Of a DNA stretch of 64,000 bases, positions 1-8,562 are shown piece by piece. Made by a program: the position numbers and the translations under genes. Below the pieces are notes generated by a model, which saw only the letters and a list, made by a program, of their open reading frames with translations, searched no databases and was not told the DNA's origin. The DNA comes from Halalkaliarchaeum sp. AArc-CO (GTDB lineage Archaea > Halobacteriota > Halobacteria > Halobacteriales > Haloferacaceae), in NCBI RefSeq assembly GCF_024972735.1, contig NZ_CP087723.1, positions 248,001 through 312,000 of the forward strand, in the 5' to 3' direction. Positions within the stretch are counted from its first letter, which is position 1. Every line of letters begins with the position of its first letter.

Positions 1-1
1 C

Positions 2-1099
2 ACGATGCTCCCCGGCAACCACGATCACGAACTCGCCGCCTACGAGGAGTACGTCGATCGGTTCGCAGCGTACAACGTCGAGGTCGTCCAGGACCGGTCG
101 ATCACCCGCCCGGTCGGCGACCGCGTGATCCACTTCGAGCACGGCCACCAGCAGGATCCGAACAACCGGATCGAAGACTGGGGGAACCCCCACATGACGC
201 CGCTGGGCTACTTTTACAACACCCACGTCGTGAGCCGTGCCGGCCACCTCTCGGATCGCGGCCGGTTCAACTGGCTGAAGGACGTCCAGGCGGTGACCCC
301 CACGGAGCGAATGCCGAACTGGCTGGTCTCGAAATACTTCTACCGGGAGATGAACCCCCTGTTGCGGTACGCCGCGGTCCCGTTTTTGTTCCTGTTCAAC
401 ATCAGCCTCGTGCTCGCGGTGCTGGCGGGGCTGGACCTGGCGGGGATCTGGTCGATGCCGGTCGAGCGAACCGAGGCGTTCCTCGGCCAGTTCGGGATCG
501 CCGGGGCGGCCGCCCATCTCCTGCTTACTGTGAACGTCGCGATCGCCGGCCTGCTGTTGCTCGTCGGGATCCCCGCCTACTTCTTCCTGCGTGACGCCCG
601 GAAAACGATCGACCGTTTCGGCGTCTTCGAGACCGAGATCACGGTCGATCCGGAGCGACCGTACCGCAAGGCCGCACGCGAAGTGTTCTTGCAGAACCCC
701 GAGACGGCGATCTTCTGTTACGGTCACACCCACCGTCCAAAGGTTCGGCAGGTCGACGGCGGGCTCCTGGTCAACACTGGCACCTGGCTGAAGCGACTCC
801 ACCGTCGAGAGGTCATCGCCGGCCGACTGCCGCCGGTCTTTTATCCTTCCTACCAGCTGTGTGCCGTCCGCATCGAGTCCGAGCCCGAGGGTGTGGCCGT
901 CGAATACGAGGCGATCGAAAAGCCCAGCCCGGTCTCCGAGGAGCTCACGCTCACCGAACGACTCCTGACGCTCGGTCGCGAACCGAACCCGACGCTCCCC
1001 GACCGGACGGTCCTTTCGGACGGTGACGACTCTCGAACTGACGATACGCGCGAACGCGCGAGCACAGCAGACGTGACGACGGAATCAGCCCGCGGCTGA
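2..1099 (+). CDS. metallophosphoesterase with membrane segments (5' end outside window)
   Basis: Calcineurin-type metallophosphoesterase. The reading frame is open to the left edge, so the N-terminus is missing. The motifs GNHDH (codons at 14-28) and GHTHRP (from base 722) are metal-binding motifs of the family. Between them lie two hydrophobic stretches, around bases 360-450 and 500-590, each long enough to span a membrane, so this is probably a membrane-anchored enzyme with its catalytic halves on the cytoplasmic side. The last 60 or so residues are polar and probably disordered. The substrate cannot be told from sequence; LpxH-like and nucleotide phosphodiesterase families share these motifs. 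It is convergent with the oxidoreductase operon that ends 22 bases downstream. Confidence 0.85.
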   Translation, partial: TMLPGNHDHELAAYEEYVDRFAAYNVEVVQDRSITRPVGDRVIHFEHGHQQDPNNRIEDWGNPHMTPLGYFYNTHVVSRAGHLSDRGRFNWLKDVQAVTPTERMPNWLVSKYFYREMNPLLRYAAVPFLFLFNISLVLAVLAGLDLAGIWSMPVERTEAFLGQFGIAGAAAHLLLTVNVAIAGLLLLVGIPAYFFLRDARKTIDRFGVFETEITVDPERPYRKAAREVFLQNPETAIFCYGHTHRPKVRQVDGGLLVNTGTWLKRLHRREVIAGRLPPVFYPSYQLCAVRIESEPEGVAVEYEAIEKPSPVSEELTLTERLLTLGREPNPTLPDRTVLSDGDDSRTDDTRERASTADVTTESARG

Positions 1100-1121
1100 C
1101 GGGGCCTCGTGGTTTTCGGGG

Positions 1122-2138
1122 CTACCCGTCGATACCGAGGTCTTCGGCCTGCGCGTCGATCTCGGCCTGGATCGCCTCGATCGTTTCCTCGCCCGCGTCG
1201 CCGCCAAACAGGTGGGAGAACCGGTCCTGCCGTTCGAGATACGCCTCGACTGGCTTGCGATCGCGAACGGTCTTCGCGCTCGTCACCTCGCCGTGTTCCA
1301 TCTCGTAAATCGGATAAACGCCGGTCTCGACGGCGAGTTCGCCCATCTCGATCGTCTCGGAGCCGTCGAACCCCCAGCCAACCGGACACGGCGAGAGCAC
1401 CTGCACGTAGGCGGGTCCGTCGACTTCGAGTCCCCGGGAGACCTTCTTCCGGAAGTCGATCGGATCGGAGATGCTCGCGGTCGCAACGTACTCCACGCCG
1501 TGGGCGGCCGCGATCGCCGGCATGTCCTTCTTCGGTGCGTCCTCGCCGGTACTGTACTCCCCAGAAGGCGTCGTGGTGGTGTGGGCTCCCGGCGGGGTGG
1601 AACCGCTGCGCTGGACGCCGGTGTTCATGTACGCCTCGTTGTCGTAACAGACGTACAGGACGTCGTGGCCGCGTTCGAACATACCGCTGAGGCTGCGCAT
1701 CCCGATGTCGAACGTGGCTCCGTCGCCGGCGAAGACGATGAAGTTCACGTCCTCGTGATCCTCGAACTCCTCGCGACCCCGCCGGGAGAACGACCGATAG
1801 GCCGCCTCGACACCCGACGCGACGCCGGGGGCGTTGGCGAACACGTTGTGGATCCAGCTGACGCCCCAGGCGCTCTCGGGGAACGGGGAGGAGACAACCT
1901 CCATACAGCCGGTCGGGTTGACGACGATCGTGTTTTCGCCCGCCTCGTCGACGACGTGCCTCGCGACGATCGCCGGCCCGCACCCCGAACAGGCGCGGTG
2001 CCCCGGCGCGAAGCCAGCGTCGTCGTAATCGAACTCGAATTCGTCGGCATCGTCGAATTCGTCGGCAGCCTCGGTTTTGTCGGAATCGTCGAATTCGTCT
2101 GGTTCGTCCGATCCGTCTTCGAGTTGATCGGTGGCCAT
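1122..2138 (-). CDS. porB: 2-oxoacid:ferredoxin oxidoreductase, beta subunit (TPP-binding)
   Basis: Thiamine-diphosphate subunit of an archaeal four-subunit pyruvate (or other 2-oxoacid) ferredoxin oxidoreductase, which oxidatively decarboxylates the acid to acyl-CoA and reduces ferredoxin. Seen: the cluster motif CSGCG, the NPTGCMEV stretch, and the TPP/Mg motif starting GDGATFDIG. An unusual acidic N-terminal extension of about 40 residues, rich in DEF, precedes the conserved core. The start ATG overlaps the alpha-subunit stop by one base (TGATG) and has a strong upstream GAGGAGGTG. It is the last gene of the operon. The substrate (pyruvate, 2-oxoisovalerate or another acid) cannot be decided here; the symbol reflects the most likely case. 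Confidence 0.88.
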   Translation of the reverse strand: MATDQLEDGSDEPDEFDDSDKTEAADEFDDADEFEFDYDDAGFAPGHRACSGCGPAIVARHVVDEAGENTIVVNPTGCMEVVSSPFPESAWGVSWIHNVFANAPGVASGVEAAYRSFSRRGREEFEDHEDVNFIVFAGDGATFDIGMRSLSGMFERGHDVLYVCYDNEAYMNTGVQRSGSTPPGAHTTTTPSGEYSTGEDAPKKDMPAIAAAHGVEYVATASISDPIDFRKKVSRGLEVDGPAYVQVLSPCPVGWGFDGSETIEMGELAVETGVYPIYEMEHGEVTSAKTVRDRKPVEAYLERQDRFSHLFGGDAGEETIEAIQAEIDAQAEDLGIDG

Positions 2139-3355
2139 CAGTGAGACACCTCCTCGGGAAGGATATCCTCGCGGAGCTGAGGCCAGATCTCGCGGTCCTC
2201 GGTCGGGGCCTGGTGGGGAGGCACGTCGGCGTCAGCGTACAGCTCCGCGCTCATCTCCCGGACGTCCTCGACGGTGACGTCGCGGCCGGCCAGACCCAGC
2301 ACGTAGTTGCGGACGAGCGGACGGTCCGGCAGGTCGTACAGCTCCGCCTTCAGTTCCATCGTCAGCGGCCCGCCGGATCCTGGCGAGATCGCCTTCTCCA
2401 GGACGCCGACGGCCTCGACGCCGCCGAGCGCCTCGCGAAGCGCCTCGCCCGGGAACGGACGGAACACCCGCGGCCGGACGACGCCGACGCGGATCCCGTC
2501 CTCGCGCGCCCGGTCGACGGCGTCCTTCGTGGTCCCTGCCAAACTCCCCAGCACGACGAGCGCGACGTCAGCGTCTCCGAGCCGGTAGGTGTCGAGCAGT
2601 CCTCCGGCGTCGCCGTACGACCGGCCGAAGACGTCCTCGAACTCCGCGGTGGCACGCTCGATCGCGTCGCCGGCCTGCAACAGCACCTCGTGTGGGACGT
2701 ACGTCGTCTCCGTCCAGTGTTCCGGACGCGCGTACGCGCCCATCGTCTTCGGGTCCGAGGGATCGAGGGTGTGTTCGGGCTCGTACCGCGGCAGGAACTC
2801 CTCGATCGCTTCGGGTTCGGGGACGTCGACCGGCTCCTGGACGTGCGTGAGTACGAACCCGTCGAGGTTCGACATGACGGGCAGCTTCAGCTCCTCGGCG
2901 ACGCGGAACGCGATCAGCGTGTTGTCGACTGCTTCCTGGACGTCCTCGGCGTACAGCTGGACCAACCCCGCATCGCGCTCGGCCATCGCGTCGGTGTGAT
3001 CGTTCCAGATCGAAAGCGGCGCGGAGATGCTGCGGTTCGCGACCGCCAGCACGAGCGGCAGCCGCATTCCGGCGGCGGTAAACAGCGGTTCGCTCATCAA
3101 CTTCAGCCCGTTGGAGGAGGTCGCGGTGAACGTCCGTGCGCCGGCGGCGCTGGCGCCGATCACCGACGAGGCGGCGTTGAACTCGCTGTCGATCCGCAGG
3201 AACTCCCCGTCGTAGGCGCCCTGCGCCGCCAGGTCGGCGATTCCCTCGACGATCCCCGTCTGGGGCGTGATCGGGTACGCCGAGACGACGTCCGGATCCG
3301 CGCTGACGACCGCCTTTGCGACGGCGTCGGTGCCTTTCATGATCTCGCGAGCCAT
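2138..3355 (-). CDS. porA: 2-oxoacid:ferredoxin oxidoreductase, alpha subunit
   Basis: Alpha subunit of the four-subunit oxidoreductase, carrying the pyrimidine-binding and transketolase C-terminal domains. Near the start is the family signature SAYPITPQTGIVE, and the SSNGLKLMSEPL region follows. The frame opens further upstream (to 3418), but those residues are arginine-rich and are the shadow of the delta gene. Two adjacent ATGs exist at 3358 and 3355. I chose 3355 because GGAGGTGA then has a better spacing; 3358 would overlap the delta stop as ATGA. About 405 residues, normal for the family. Tight overlaps on both sides imply translational coupling of the complex. Confidence 0.88.
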   Translation of the reverse strand: MAREIMKGTDAVAKAVVSADPDVVSAYPITPQTGIVEGIADLAAQGAYDGEFLRIDSEFNAASSVIGASAAGARTFTATSSNGLKLMSEPLFTAAGMRLPLVLAVANRSISAPLSIWNDHTDAMAERDAGLVQLYAEDVQEAVDNTLIAFRVAEELKLPVMSNLDGFVLTHVQEPVDVPEPEAIEEFLPRYEPEHTLDPSDPKTMGAYARPEHWTETTYVPHEVLLQAGDAIERATAEFEDVFGRSYGDAGGLLDTYRLGDADVALVVLGSLAGTTKDAVDRAREDGIRVGVVRPRVFRPFPGEALREALGGVEAVGVLEKAISPGSGGPLTMELKAELYDLPDRPLVRNYVLGLAGRDVTVEDVREMSAELYADADVPPHQAPTEDREIWPQLREDILPEEVSH

Positions 3356-3630
3356 CATTTCACCTCCGGGACCATCTCGATCGCGTCGACTGGACAGCGC
3401 TCGGCGCAGATCCCGCATCCCTTACAGTAAGTCAAGTCCACGTCGTACGCGCCGTTCTCGATTTCCTGTGCGACCCCGTCCGGGCAGAACCGTTCACACA
3501 GGCCACATCCAATGCAGGTGTCGTGATCGAACACCGGTCGCTGGGAGCGCCAGCTGCCGGTCTCGTTTGCGAGGCTCGTCCGGGGCTCTACGACCGCACC
3601 GAGGGTCAACTGCTCGTCGCTGCCGCTCAT
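3355..3630 (-). CDS. porD: 2-oxoacid:ferredoxin oxidoreductase, delta subunit (2[4Fe-4S])
   Basis: Ferredoxin-like delta subunit, 91 residues, that passes electrons from the TPP site to external ferredoxin. Two classical cluster motifs are complete: CIGCGLCERFCP around residues 41-52 and CKGCGICAERCP around residues 68-79. The N-terminus up to about residue 30 holds the segment GSWRSQRPV seen in archaeal delta subunits. The start overlaps the gamma stop as ATGA and follows GGGAGGTG. A separate delta gene marks this as the four-polypeptide enzyme type rather than the two-subunit oxidoreductases that most haloarchaea are known for. Confidence 0.9.
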   Translation of the reverse strand: MSGSDEQLTLGAVVEPRTSLANETGSWRSQRPVFDHDTCIGCGLCERFCPDGVAQEIENGAYDVDLTYCKGCGICAERCPVDAIEMVPEVK

Positions 3631-4172
3631 GCGGACACCTCCCGGACGGCCGCGTCGATGGCGGCGGCGTTCTTCTCGGCGATCTCGCCGTCGAACTTCT
3701 CGTAGACGACCGACTTCGCGTACTCCGGTTCGACCAGCCCGGTTGCGGCAGCGAATGCCCCCAGAAGCGACGTGTTCGCGATCGGCACGCCCAGATGTTC
3801 CCGGGCGATCGCGGTGGCGTCGACCGTCCTGACTTCCACGTCGATCCCCGCATCGAGTTCAAGCTCCTCGACGGCGTCAGTGCTGTTGACGAGCAACAGC
3901 CCGTCGTCGCTCATTCCGTCTGCCACGTCGACGATGTCCAGCAACGACGTGTCCTGGACGATGACGTAGTCGGGCGCGGTAACCTGGCTCCGGTCCCGGA
4001 TCCGATCCTCGTCGAGCCGGACGTACGCCTCGACCGGCGCCCCGCGACGCTCCACGCCGAAGGCCGGGAACGCCTGCGCCCACCGGGAGCCCTCGAACGC
4101 GGCTCCCGCGATGAGCTGGGCCAGCGTCACCGACCCCTGTCCGCCGCGACCGTGAATTCTGATTTCCTGCAT
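3627..4172 (-). CDS. porG: 2-oxoacid:ferredoxin oxidoreductase, gamma subunit
   Basis: First gene of the operon, 181 residues, the usual length for the gamma subunit, which binds coenzyme A. The N-terminal motif IRIHGRGGQGSVTLAQL is diagnostic of the family, and AFPAFGVERRGAPVEAYVR follows it. The gene order gamma-delta-alpha-beta is that of the enzymes of hyperthermophilic archaea. No strong Shine-Dalgarno sequence precedes the ATG at 4172; the promoter must lie in the AT-rich stretch 4200-4300. Whether the enzyme makes or consumes acetyl-CoA is not visible in the sequence. Confidence 0.88.
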   Translation of the reverse strand: MQEIRIHGRGGQGSVTLAQLIAGAAFEGSRWAQAFPAFGVERRGAPVEAYVRLDEDRIRDRSQVTAPDYVIVQDTSLLDIVDVADGMSDDGLLLVNSTDAVEELELDAGIDVEVRTVDATAIAREHLGVPIANTSLLGAFAAATGLVEPEYAKSVVYEKFDGEIAEKNAAAIDAAVREVSA

Positions 4173-4448
4173 ACGAGCGTTTCCCAGTAGTCTGTAGGAA
4201 CACGGTCTCGGTCAACTTACTCCCGCTATGTTGGGGGACTATATCATATCAGTTCGCTGTAATGTTGATGAAAAATGATGGAGATATCCCAATACTATCT
4301 GTGGATTGTGTCCAACATCAGGGGTATGATATTTCATGCCATGTTTTCACGGTGCAGTAGTTCCCGGGTTTCGGATGGTCGTTCGCGGGAGCGTTTCTGT
4401 CAGGTCGGGATGCCGGGTGCTTATCTCTCCGGCCCGCTTGCCGCAGGT
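4173..4448. promoter_or_regulatory. divergent intergenic region, por operon / dphB
   Basis: About 276 bases, clearly more AT-rich than the flanks at 4225-4345. On the minus strand TGATATAG near 4235-4245 is a candidate TATA box for the por operon, giving a leader of roughly 35-40 bases. On the plus strand GCTTATCTC near 4419-4427 lies 22-30 bases before the dphB start and could be its TATA element. A 32-codon frame starting at 4262 is open but resembles nothing I know. Confidence 0.4.
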
Positions 4449-5246
4449 ATGCTCACGTTCATCGGACTCGGGCTCTACGACGAGCGATCCATCACCGTCG
4501 AGGGACGGGAAACGCTCCGGTCGGCAGACCGGGTCTTCGCCGAGTTTTACACTAGCCGGCTGATCGGGACCGACGTCGAAACGCTGGAGGCGTATCACGA
4601 CGTCGAGATCGAGGTTCGCGACCGGGAGGGTGTCGAACGGGATCCGGGGCCGATTCTGGAGGCGTCAGCCGAGGGGAATGTGGCGTTTCTCACGGCGGGC
4701 GACACGATGATTTCGACGACTCACGTCGACCTTCGCCTGCGGGCTCTCGAACGGGGGATCGACACCCGAGTGATCCACGGGGTGACCGCCGAGTCGGCCG
4801 CCGCGGGGCTCACCGGCCTGCAGAACTACCGGTTCGGGAAGGCGGTCACGCTCCCGTTCCCGTACGCGCACGGCGGCGAGGACGTCCCCGACAGCGTGAT
4901 CGACACGATCGAGACCAACCGGGAGCGCGGGCTCCACACGCTGGTGTATCTCGACATCAAGGTCGGCACCGGCCCGCGGGGACCGGACCCGGAACACGAG
5001 GAGTACATGACGGCCGACGTCGCCGCCGACCTGCTCGCGTCGGCGTGGCACGACGAACTGGGTGTCGTGGTCGCGCGAGCGGGGAGTCCGGATCCGGTCG
5101 TCGCGGCCGACCGGCTGTCGAACCTTGCCGATCGATCGTTCGGCGAGCCGCTCCATCTGCTCGTTATTCCCGGCGACCTCCACCACATCGAGGCCGACGC
5201 GCTGGGTGGGCTGGCGGACGCGTCCGCGGAACTTCTCGGCGAGTGA
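4449..5246 (+). CDS. dphB: diphthine synthase
   Basis: S-adenosylmethionine-dependent methyltransferase that methylates the modified histidine of elongation factor 2 in diphthamide synthesis. The N-terminus MLTFIGLGLYDERSITV and the segments FLTAGDTMISTTH and IHGVTAESAAAGLTGLQNYRFGK are typical of the tetrapyrrole-methylase-fold DphB family. The length of 265 residues fits. The frame continues upstream to 4275, but that part does not resemble the family, so I take the ATG at 4449. It is convergent with artA: the two stop codons meet in TGATCA. Confidence 0.93.
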   Translation: MLTFIGLGLYDERSITVEGRETLRSADRVFAEFYTSRLIGTDVETLEAYHDVEIEVRDREGVERDPGPILEASAEGNVAFLTAGDTMISTTHVDLRLRALERGIDTRVIHGVTAESAAAGLTGLQNYRFGKAVTLPFPYAHGGEDVPDSVIDTIETNRERGLHTLVYLDIKVGTGPRGPDPEHEEYMTADVAADLLASAWHDELGVVVARAGSPDPVVAADRLSNLADRSFGEPLHLLVIPGDLHHIEADALGGLADASAELLGE

Positions 5247-6440
5247 TCAGTCCATCGCGTCGGGGTCGCTCGATTCGCCCACCTCGCTCTCGGGGGCCTC
5301 CGTCGTTTCGGCACCGGATCCCTCCGACGCCTCGGAACCGGCCGCGTCCACGGACGCCGTCGCCGCGGATCGCCCGGCACCGTCGAGATTCGTCGGCTCT
5401 CGCGGGAGGTCGATCACCTCCTGGAGGTCGTGTTCTTCTCCGGTGAGGACGTAGAGAACGTCCTCGAGCACGATCAAAAGCTCCGGGAGCTGACGGACGA
5501 CCAGGTAGGTAACGCCGATCAAGGCGACAACTGCCAGCACCTGGCTGATGATCCGATCGGAGACCAGAAACGAGACGCGGTAGGGGCTGGCCTCGCCGAA
5601 CAGGAACAGCACGGCCTCGGGGAACCAGTGCATGTACTGGTTGCCCGTGACGATCGTGATGAACGAGGTGCGCAGCACGTTGAGCACGTAGATGATGCCG
5701 ATCGCGATCGCGAGCGCACGGAGTTTGCGAACCAGCGGTGCCCGGACCGCAGCGATCAGGCCCGCGAAGATCGACATGCTCCCGATCCCGGTGCACGCGA
5801 GCACGACGCTGACGTGGATGATGTGTTCCTCGCCACCGTCGTCGTAGAGCCACCTGAACGTGGCGTCGTACCCCTCGCTGCTTTCGATCATCTCCGGCGT
5901 GTATCCGACCGCCTCCATCACGAGTGCAGTCATCACTGCGGTGTGTTCGATCAACACCTGCCTCGGGGCGGGAAGCGCGATCCCGGCGACAGACAGCGCG
6001 GGGATCGTCTCGAACGGAAGGTAGACGACGCCCATGACTGCCACCGCGCGCGTGAGGACGAACAGTGTGTCCCGCCCGGAGTAGACGAGCCAGCCGACGT
6101 ACGCCGACGCCGGCACTGCGACGAGGCTCAAGAGCCCCTCGACGTACGACTGGTGGACGAACGCGAAGTGGGGGACCAGGTTGAGCCAGAACGCGGCGAA
6201 CGTGAGCCACGCAGCGAACGCCACTACCCGGACGGGTTTCCCGATCGGGGCGTTCTCCGGTGAAGTGGCTCCCCCGACGCGCCGACGCTCCCGCCACTCG
6301 AGGAGGGCGGCAAGCACGAACAGGCCGATCGAGAGCCACGCCAGCCCGTCGGAAACGGGGCCGACCTCGAACAACCCGTCCGGGCCGACCTGGAGAACGC
6401 TGGTCGGCGCGGGGGCGGATCCGGGGACCGTGCCGTACAT
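5247..6440 (-). CDS. artA: archaeosortase A
   Basis: Polytopic membrane transpeptidase-like protein that removes the C-terminal PGF-CTERM segment of surface proteins and prepares them for lipid attachment. The motif ACTGIGSM contains the catalytic cysteine (Cys216 with this start). LRTSF contains Arg257 and VSDR contains Arg296. The spacing of 41 and 39 residues equals that of the catalytic Cys/Arg/Arg triad I recall for Haloferax volcanii ArtA. Eight or so hydrophobic segments are visible, and the last 60 residues are acidic and low-complexity. I chose the ATG at 6440 because upstream codons look non-coding. A likely client is encoded at 43306-45816. Confidence 0.9.
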   Translation of the reverse strand: MYGTVPGSAPAPTSVLQVGPDGLFEVGPVSDGLAWLSIGLFVLAALLEWRERRRVGGATSPENAPIGKPVRVVAFAAWLTFAAFWLNLVPHFAFVHQSYVEGLLSLVAVPASAYVGWLVYSGRDTLFVLTRAVAVMGVVYLPFETIPALSVAGIALPAPRQVLIEHTAVMTALVMEAVGYTPEMIESSEGYDATFRWLYDDGGEEHIIHVSVVLACTGIGSMSIFAGLIAAVRAPLVRKLRALAIAIGIIYVLNVLRTSFITIVTGNQYMHWFPEAVLFLFGEASPYRVSFLVSDRIISQVLAVVALIGVTYLVVRQLPELLIVLEDVLYVLTGEEHDLQEVIDLPREPTNLDGAGRSAATASVDAAGSEASEGSGAETTEAPESEVGESSDPDAMD

Positions 6441-6531
6441 ATCCGCGGTAAGGTGTTGGGCGAGTAAATCCCTTGTCACTCGACTTGCTGGGTCCGGTCG
6501 GTCGTCAGTCGTTTTTGTATCCAGTCGGTCG

Positions 6532-7317
6532 TCACTCGTCTTTCGGCGTTCCGTCGAACCGGTACTCCGCGGAGTTGTCCTGCGGATCGTACCCCAGCAC
6601 CTCTCGGGCCCGATCGATCGAGTAGTACTTCCGGTCGTTGTCGGAGATACCGTAGACGATCTCGAAGCCGTAGTCGGCCCGGAGACACCGGTCGAACAGG
6701 TGGGCACAGTCCCGGTGGGAGAGCCACATCGCGTGGCCCCGTTCGTACTCCGGCGGCGGATGTTCCCCGGTCAGGTTGCCGATCCGAACACACACCACCG
6801 AAACCCCGTGCTCGTCGTGGTAATACCGGCCGAGGAACTCGCCGGTCGCCTTCGAGACGCCGTAGAGGTTCCCCGGACGGGGGAGTTCGGTGCCGTCCAG
6901 TCGAAACTCGTCGTCCGGGCGGTACATCCCGGGCGTCCGGTCGTCGGTCTCGTAGGCGCCGACGACGTGGTTTGAGGAGGCGAACGCGACCTTCTCCACG
7001 CCGGCTTCGACCGCCGCGTTCATCACGACCTGCGTGCCGTCAATGTTGTTGCGGAGGACGCTGTCCCACGGGGCTGTCTTCCGGGGGTCGCCGGCGAGGT
7101 GGATCACCGCTTTGCAGCCGTCGACCGCCTCCGCGACCGCCGACTCGTCGGTGACGTCCGCGACGACGACGTCCTCGTGGGTTACCCCGGGTGGACGCTT
7201 CTCTGGCGACAGCGGTTCGCGGTCGAGCAGGCGCCAGTCGTACGACTCGCCGATCCCGTTCAGGATGGCCTGTCCGACCCGGCCCCCTGCGCCCGTCAAC
7301 AGGACTGGCTCGTCCAT
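6532..7317 (-). CDS. azf: NAD-dependent glucose-6-phosphate dehydrogenase (Azf type)
   Basis: Extended short-chain dehydrogenase of 261 residues. It matches, almost end to end, what I remember of the archaeal zwischenferment of Haloferax volcanii, which opens an oxidative pentose phosphate route in haloarchaea. Seen: the dinucleotide motif TGAGGRVGQA near the N-terminus, the WDSVLRNNIDGT segment, the active-site pair in NLYGVSKATGE (Tyr and Lys), and the family-specific C-terminus YGISDNDRKYYSIDRARE. It ends 91 bases upstream of artA on the same strand, so a joint transcript is possible though no functional link is evident. Confidence 0.88.
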   Translation of the reverse strand: MDEPVLLTGAGGRVGQAILNGIGESYDWRLLDREPLSPEKRPPGVTHEDVVVADVTDESAVAEAVDGCKAVIHLAGDPRKTAPWDSVLRNNIDGTQVVMNAAVEAGVEKVAFASSNHVVGAYETDDRTPGMYRPDDEFRLDGTELPRPGNLYGVSKATGEFLGRYYHDEHGVSVVCVRIGNLTGEHPPPEYERGHAMWLSHRDCAHLFDRCLRADYGFEIVYGISDNDRKYYSIDRAREVLGYDPQDNSAEYRFDGTPKDE

Positions 7318-7448
7318 TCACGTGTCACTCCGACGAGCGAGGGGAAATATCGTGTGGTTCGCCTGTCCGGAAGTCGGGCTGGCCGTCGTTCGAATCCCCT
7401 CCAGGGACCGCCACACGCGGCGCTCGAAGAGTGAGCGCCGCGAGAAGA

Positions 7449-7530
7449 CGCCGGGAGAGGGATTCGAACCCCCGATCCCGTGAGGGAACACGCTTTCCAG
7501 GCGTGCGCCTTTCCACTCGGCCATCCCGGC
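7449..7530 (-). tRNA. tRNA-Ser (anticodon GGA)
   Basis: Folds as a tRNA with a variable arm. Acceptor arms are GCCGGGA and TCCCGGC with discriminator G. The anticodon stem is CACGC/GCGTG around loop CTGGAAA, which gives GGA. The T-arm contains GGTTCGAATCC. The long variable region and G discriminator identify serine. CCA is not encoded. A TATA-like CTTAACAG lies about 30 bases upstream on the minus strand. Confidence 0.95.
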
Positions 7531-7678
7531 CCGTTCGACTCTACTCCGGTGAGACTGTTAAGTCCTTCTTTTCGTGTGACGACGGCGCAGGCTGTTTTCG
7601 ACTGGTGTCGGCACGGACGATCGAACCTCTGTCTTTCGGGAAAGCTTATTACTGTGGGAATAGTTAGCACAGGTGACG

Positions 7679-7882
7679 ATGCCAGATACGAAGACAGGCC
7701 GCGAACGGAAAGGTCGTAACAAGCGGAGACAGCTCGAGCGGCGCCTGGCGGAACGAGAGCTTCGTGCCGACGAGGAACCGCCGGCGATGCGGCTCGAGGA
7801 AATCGACTCGGAGTATCTGGTAGACCCGTCGGACCTCGAAGAGTTCGACGGGACCGACAGCTTCGACTGGATCGACGGCTGA
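7679..7882 (+). CDS. small conserved haloarchaeal protein, function unknown
   Basis: 67 residues with an amphipathic, strongly charged first half (KTGRERKGRNKRRQLERR) and an acidic second half ending FDWIDG. No domain is recognised. A basic helix followed by an acidic tail would suit a nucleic-acid- or ribosome-associated role, but that is a guess. A GTG two codons upstream also opens the frame; I prefer the ATG because CTTATTAC at about 7645-7652 then lies 27-34 bases upstream, the spacing of a leaderless transcript. Confidence 0.7.
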   Translation: MPDTKTGRERKGRNKRRQLERRLAERELRADEEPPAMRLEEIDSEYLVDPSDLEEFDGTDSFDWIDG

Positions 7883-7936
7883 GGGACGAGGTCCGAACAC
7901 GTCGTTCTTTTTGTACTCCGACGCGAACAGGGAGTC

Positions 7937-8341
7937 GTGAGAGTCCGCGCCAACTACGCGACGATCTACGTCGGCGCACAGCTCGGGCCCGACGAGCGGA
8001 AGCTGGATCTCGACTGGACGACCGATGCGGGTGATCGCACCGACGCCCACGAGTTCGAGGTCCCGACGGCAGATCCCCGCGACGCGTACGTCGGCATCCA
8101 GGCGTTCGACGTCGACGCGTACGGCCACGAGATCATCGTCAACGGCGAGGCGATGTCCGGGTTCGACATCCCACCGAACGACGGCTGGCAGTACTGGGTC
8201 GACACCCTCACCGGAACGTCGCTCGTCGAGGGTACCAACACGCTGGAGATCGCCCGCGACACCGAAAGTGTGGACGCCTTCGCCGTCGGGACGGTAACCG
8301 TTCACTGGAAGGAACCGATCGAAGGGGCGGACGCCGAATAG
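7937..8341 (+). CDS. conserved haloarchaeal beta-sandwich-like protein, unknown
   Basis: 134 residues starting with GTG. The sequence alternates short hydrophobic strands and polar loops (YATIYVGAQLGP, AYVGIQAFDVDAYGHEIIVNGE, NTLEIARD, GTVTVHWKEP). This suggests a jelly-roll or carbohydrate-binding-like fold. It lacks a signal peptide or membrane segment, so it should be cytoplasmic. It resembles a haloarchaeal family of unknown function that I remember as DUF7383, though I am not certain of the number. It is convergent with the small membrane gene at 8356-8505. Confidence 0.7.
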   Translation: MRVRANYATIYVGAQLGPDERKLDLDWTTDAGDRTDAHEFEVPTADPRDAYVGIQAFDVDAYGHEIIVNGEAMSGFDIPPNDGWQYWVDTLTGTSLVEGTNTLEIARDTESVDAFAVGTVTVHWKEPIEGADAE

Positions 8342-8355
8342 GGGAAACAGTTGTC

Positions 8356-8505
8356 TCAGATAAACAGAATGTTGAATAGCAACCCTACTGTGATCCCGAT
8401 TCCGACGACTGTGCCGGCGTAAATTGCCAGCAGCCGTCGTTCGAACAGCTTGTTCAGGAGCGTGTCATAGAACTCTTCACACACTCTAGTCAGCCTAGTT
8501 ACCAT
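8356..8505 (-). CDS. 49-residue membrane peptide, putative RHH-regulon member
   Basis: Short frame from ATG at 8505 to TGA at 8358-8356. The first 25 residues are amphipathic and charged (TRVCEEFYDTLLNKLFERR). They are followed by one transmembrane helix (LAIYAGTVVGIGITVGLLF) and a tail of four residues, so the peptide is probably anchored with its N-terminus inside. It resembles no family I can name. Its main support is regulatory: a perfect CGTGCAC palindrome sits 27-43 bases upstream, matching the one ahead of the neighbouring ribbon-helix-helix gene, and TATAATG abuts the start. Confidence 0.6.
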   Translation of the reverse strand: MVTRLTRVCEEFYDTLLNKLFERRLLAIYAGTVVGIGITVGLLFNILFI

Positions 8506-8531
8506 TATAGCACGTTATCTGCTTAGAGGGC

Positions 8532-8548
8532 CGTGCACCGAGTGCACG
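8532..8548. promoter_or_regulatory. palindromic operator, CGTGCAC-N3-GTGCACG (copy 1)
   Basis: Perfect inverted repeat with 7-base arms and spacer CGA, 27-43 bases before the start of the 49-residue membrane peptide. That is where the TATA/BRE region of a near-leaderless haloarchaeal promoter would be, so binding there should block transcription. Arms are identical to those of the copy at 8786-8802. Confidence 0.65.
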
Positions 8549-8562
8549 TGGTTTAGAACTAG

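Noticed and set aside
4262-4360. 32-codon frame in the por/dphB gap
   Set aside because: No clear ribosome-binding site or resemblance to any protein; it overlaps likely promoter sequence.
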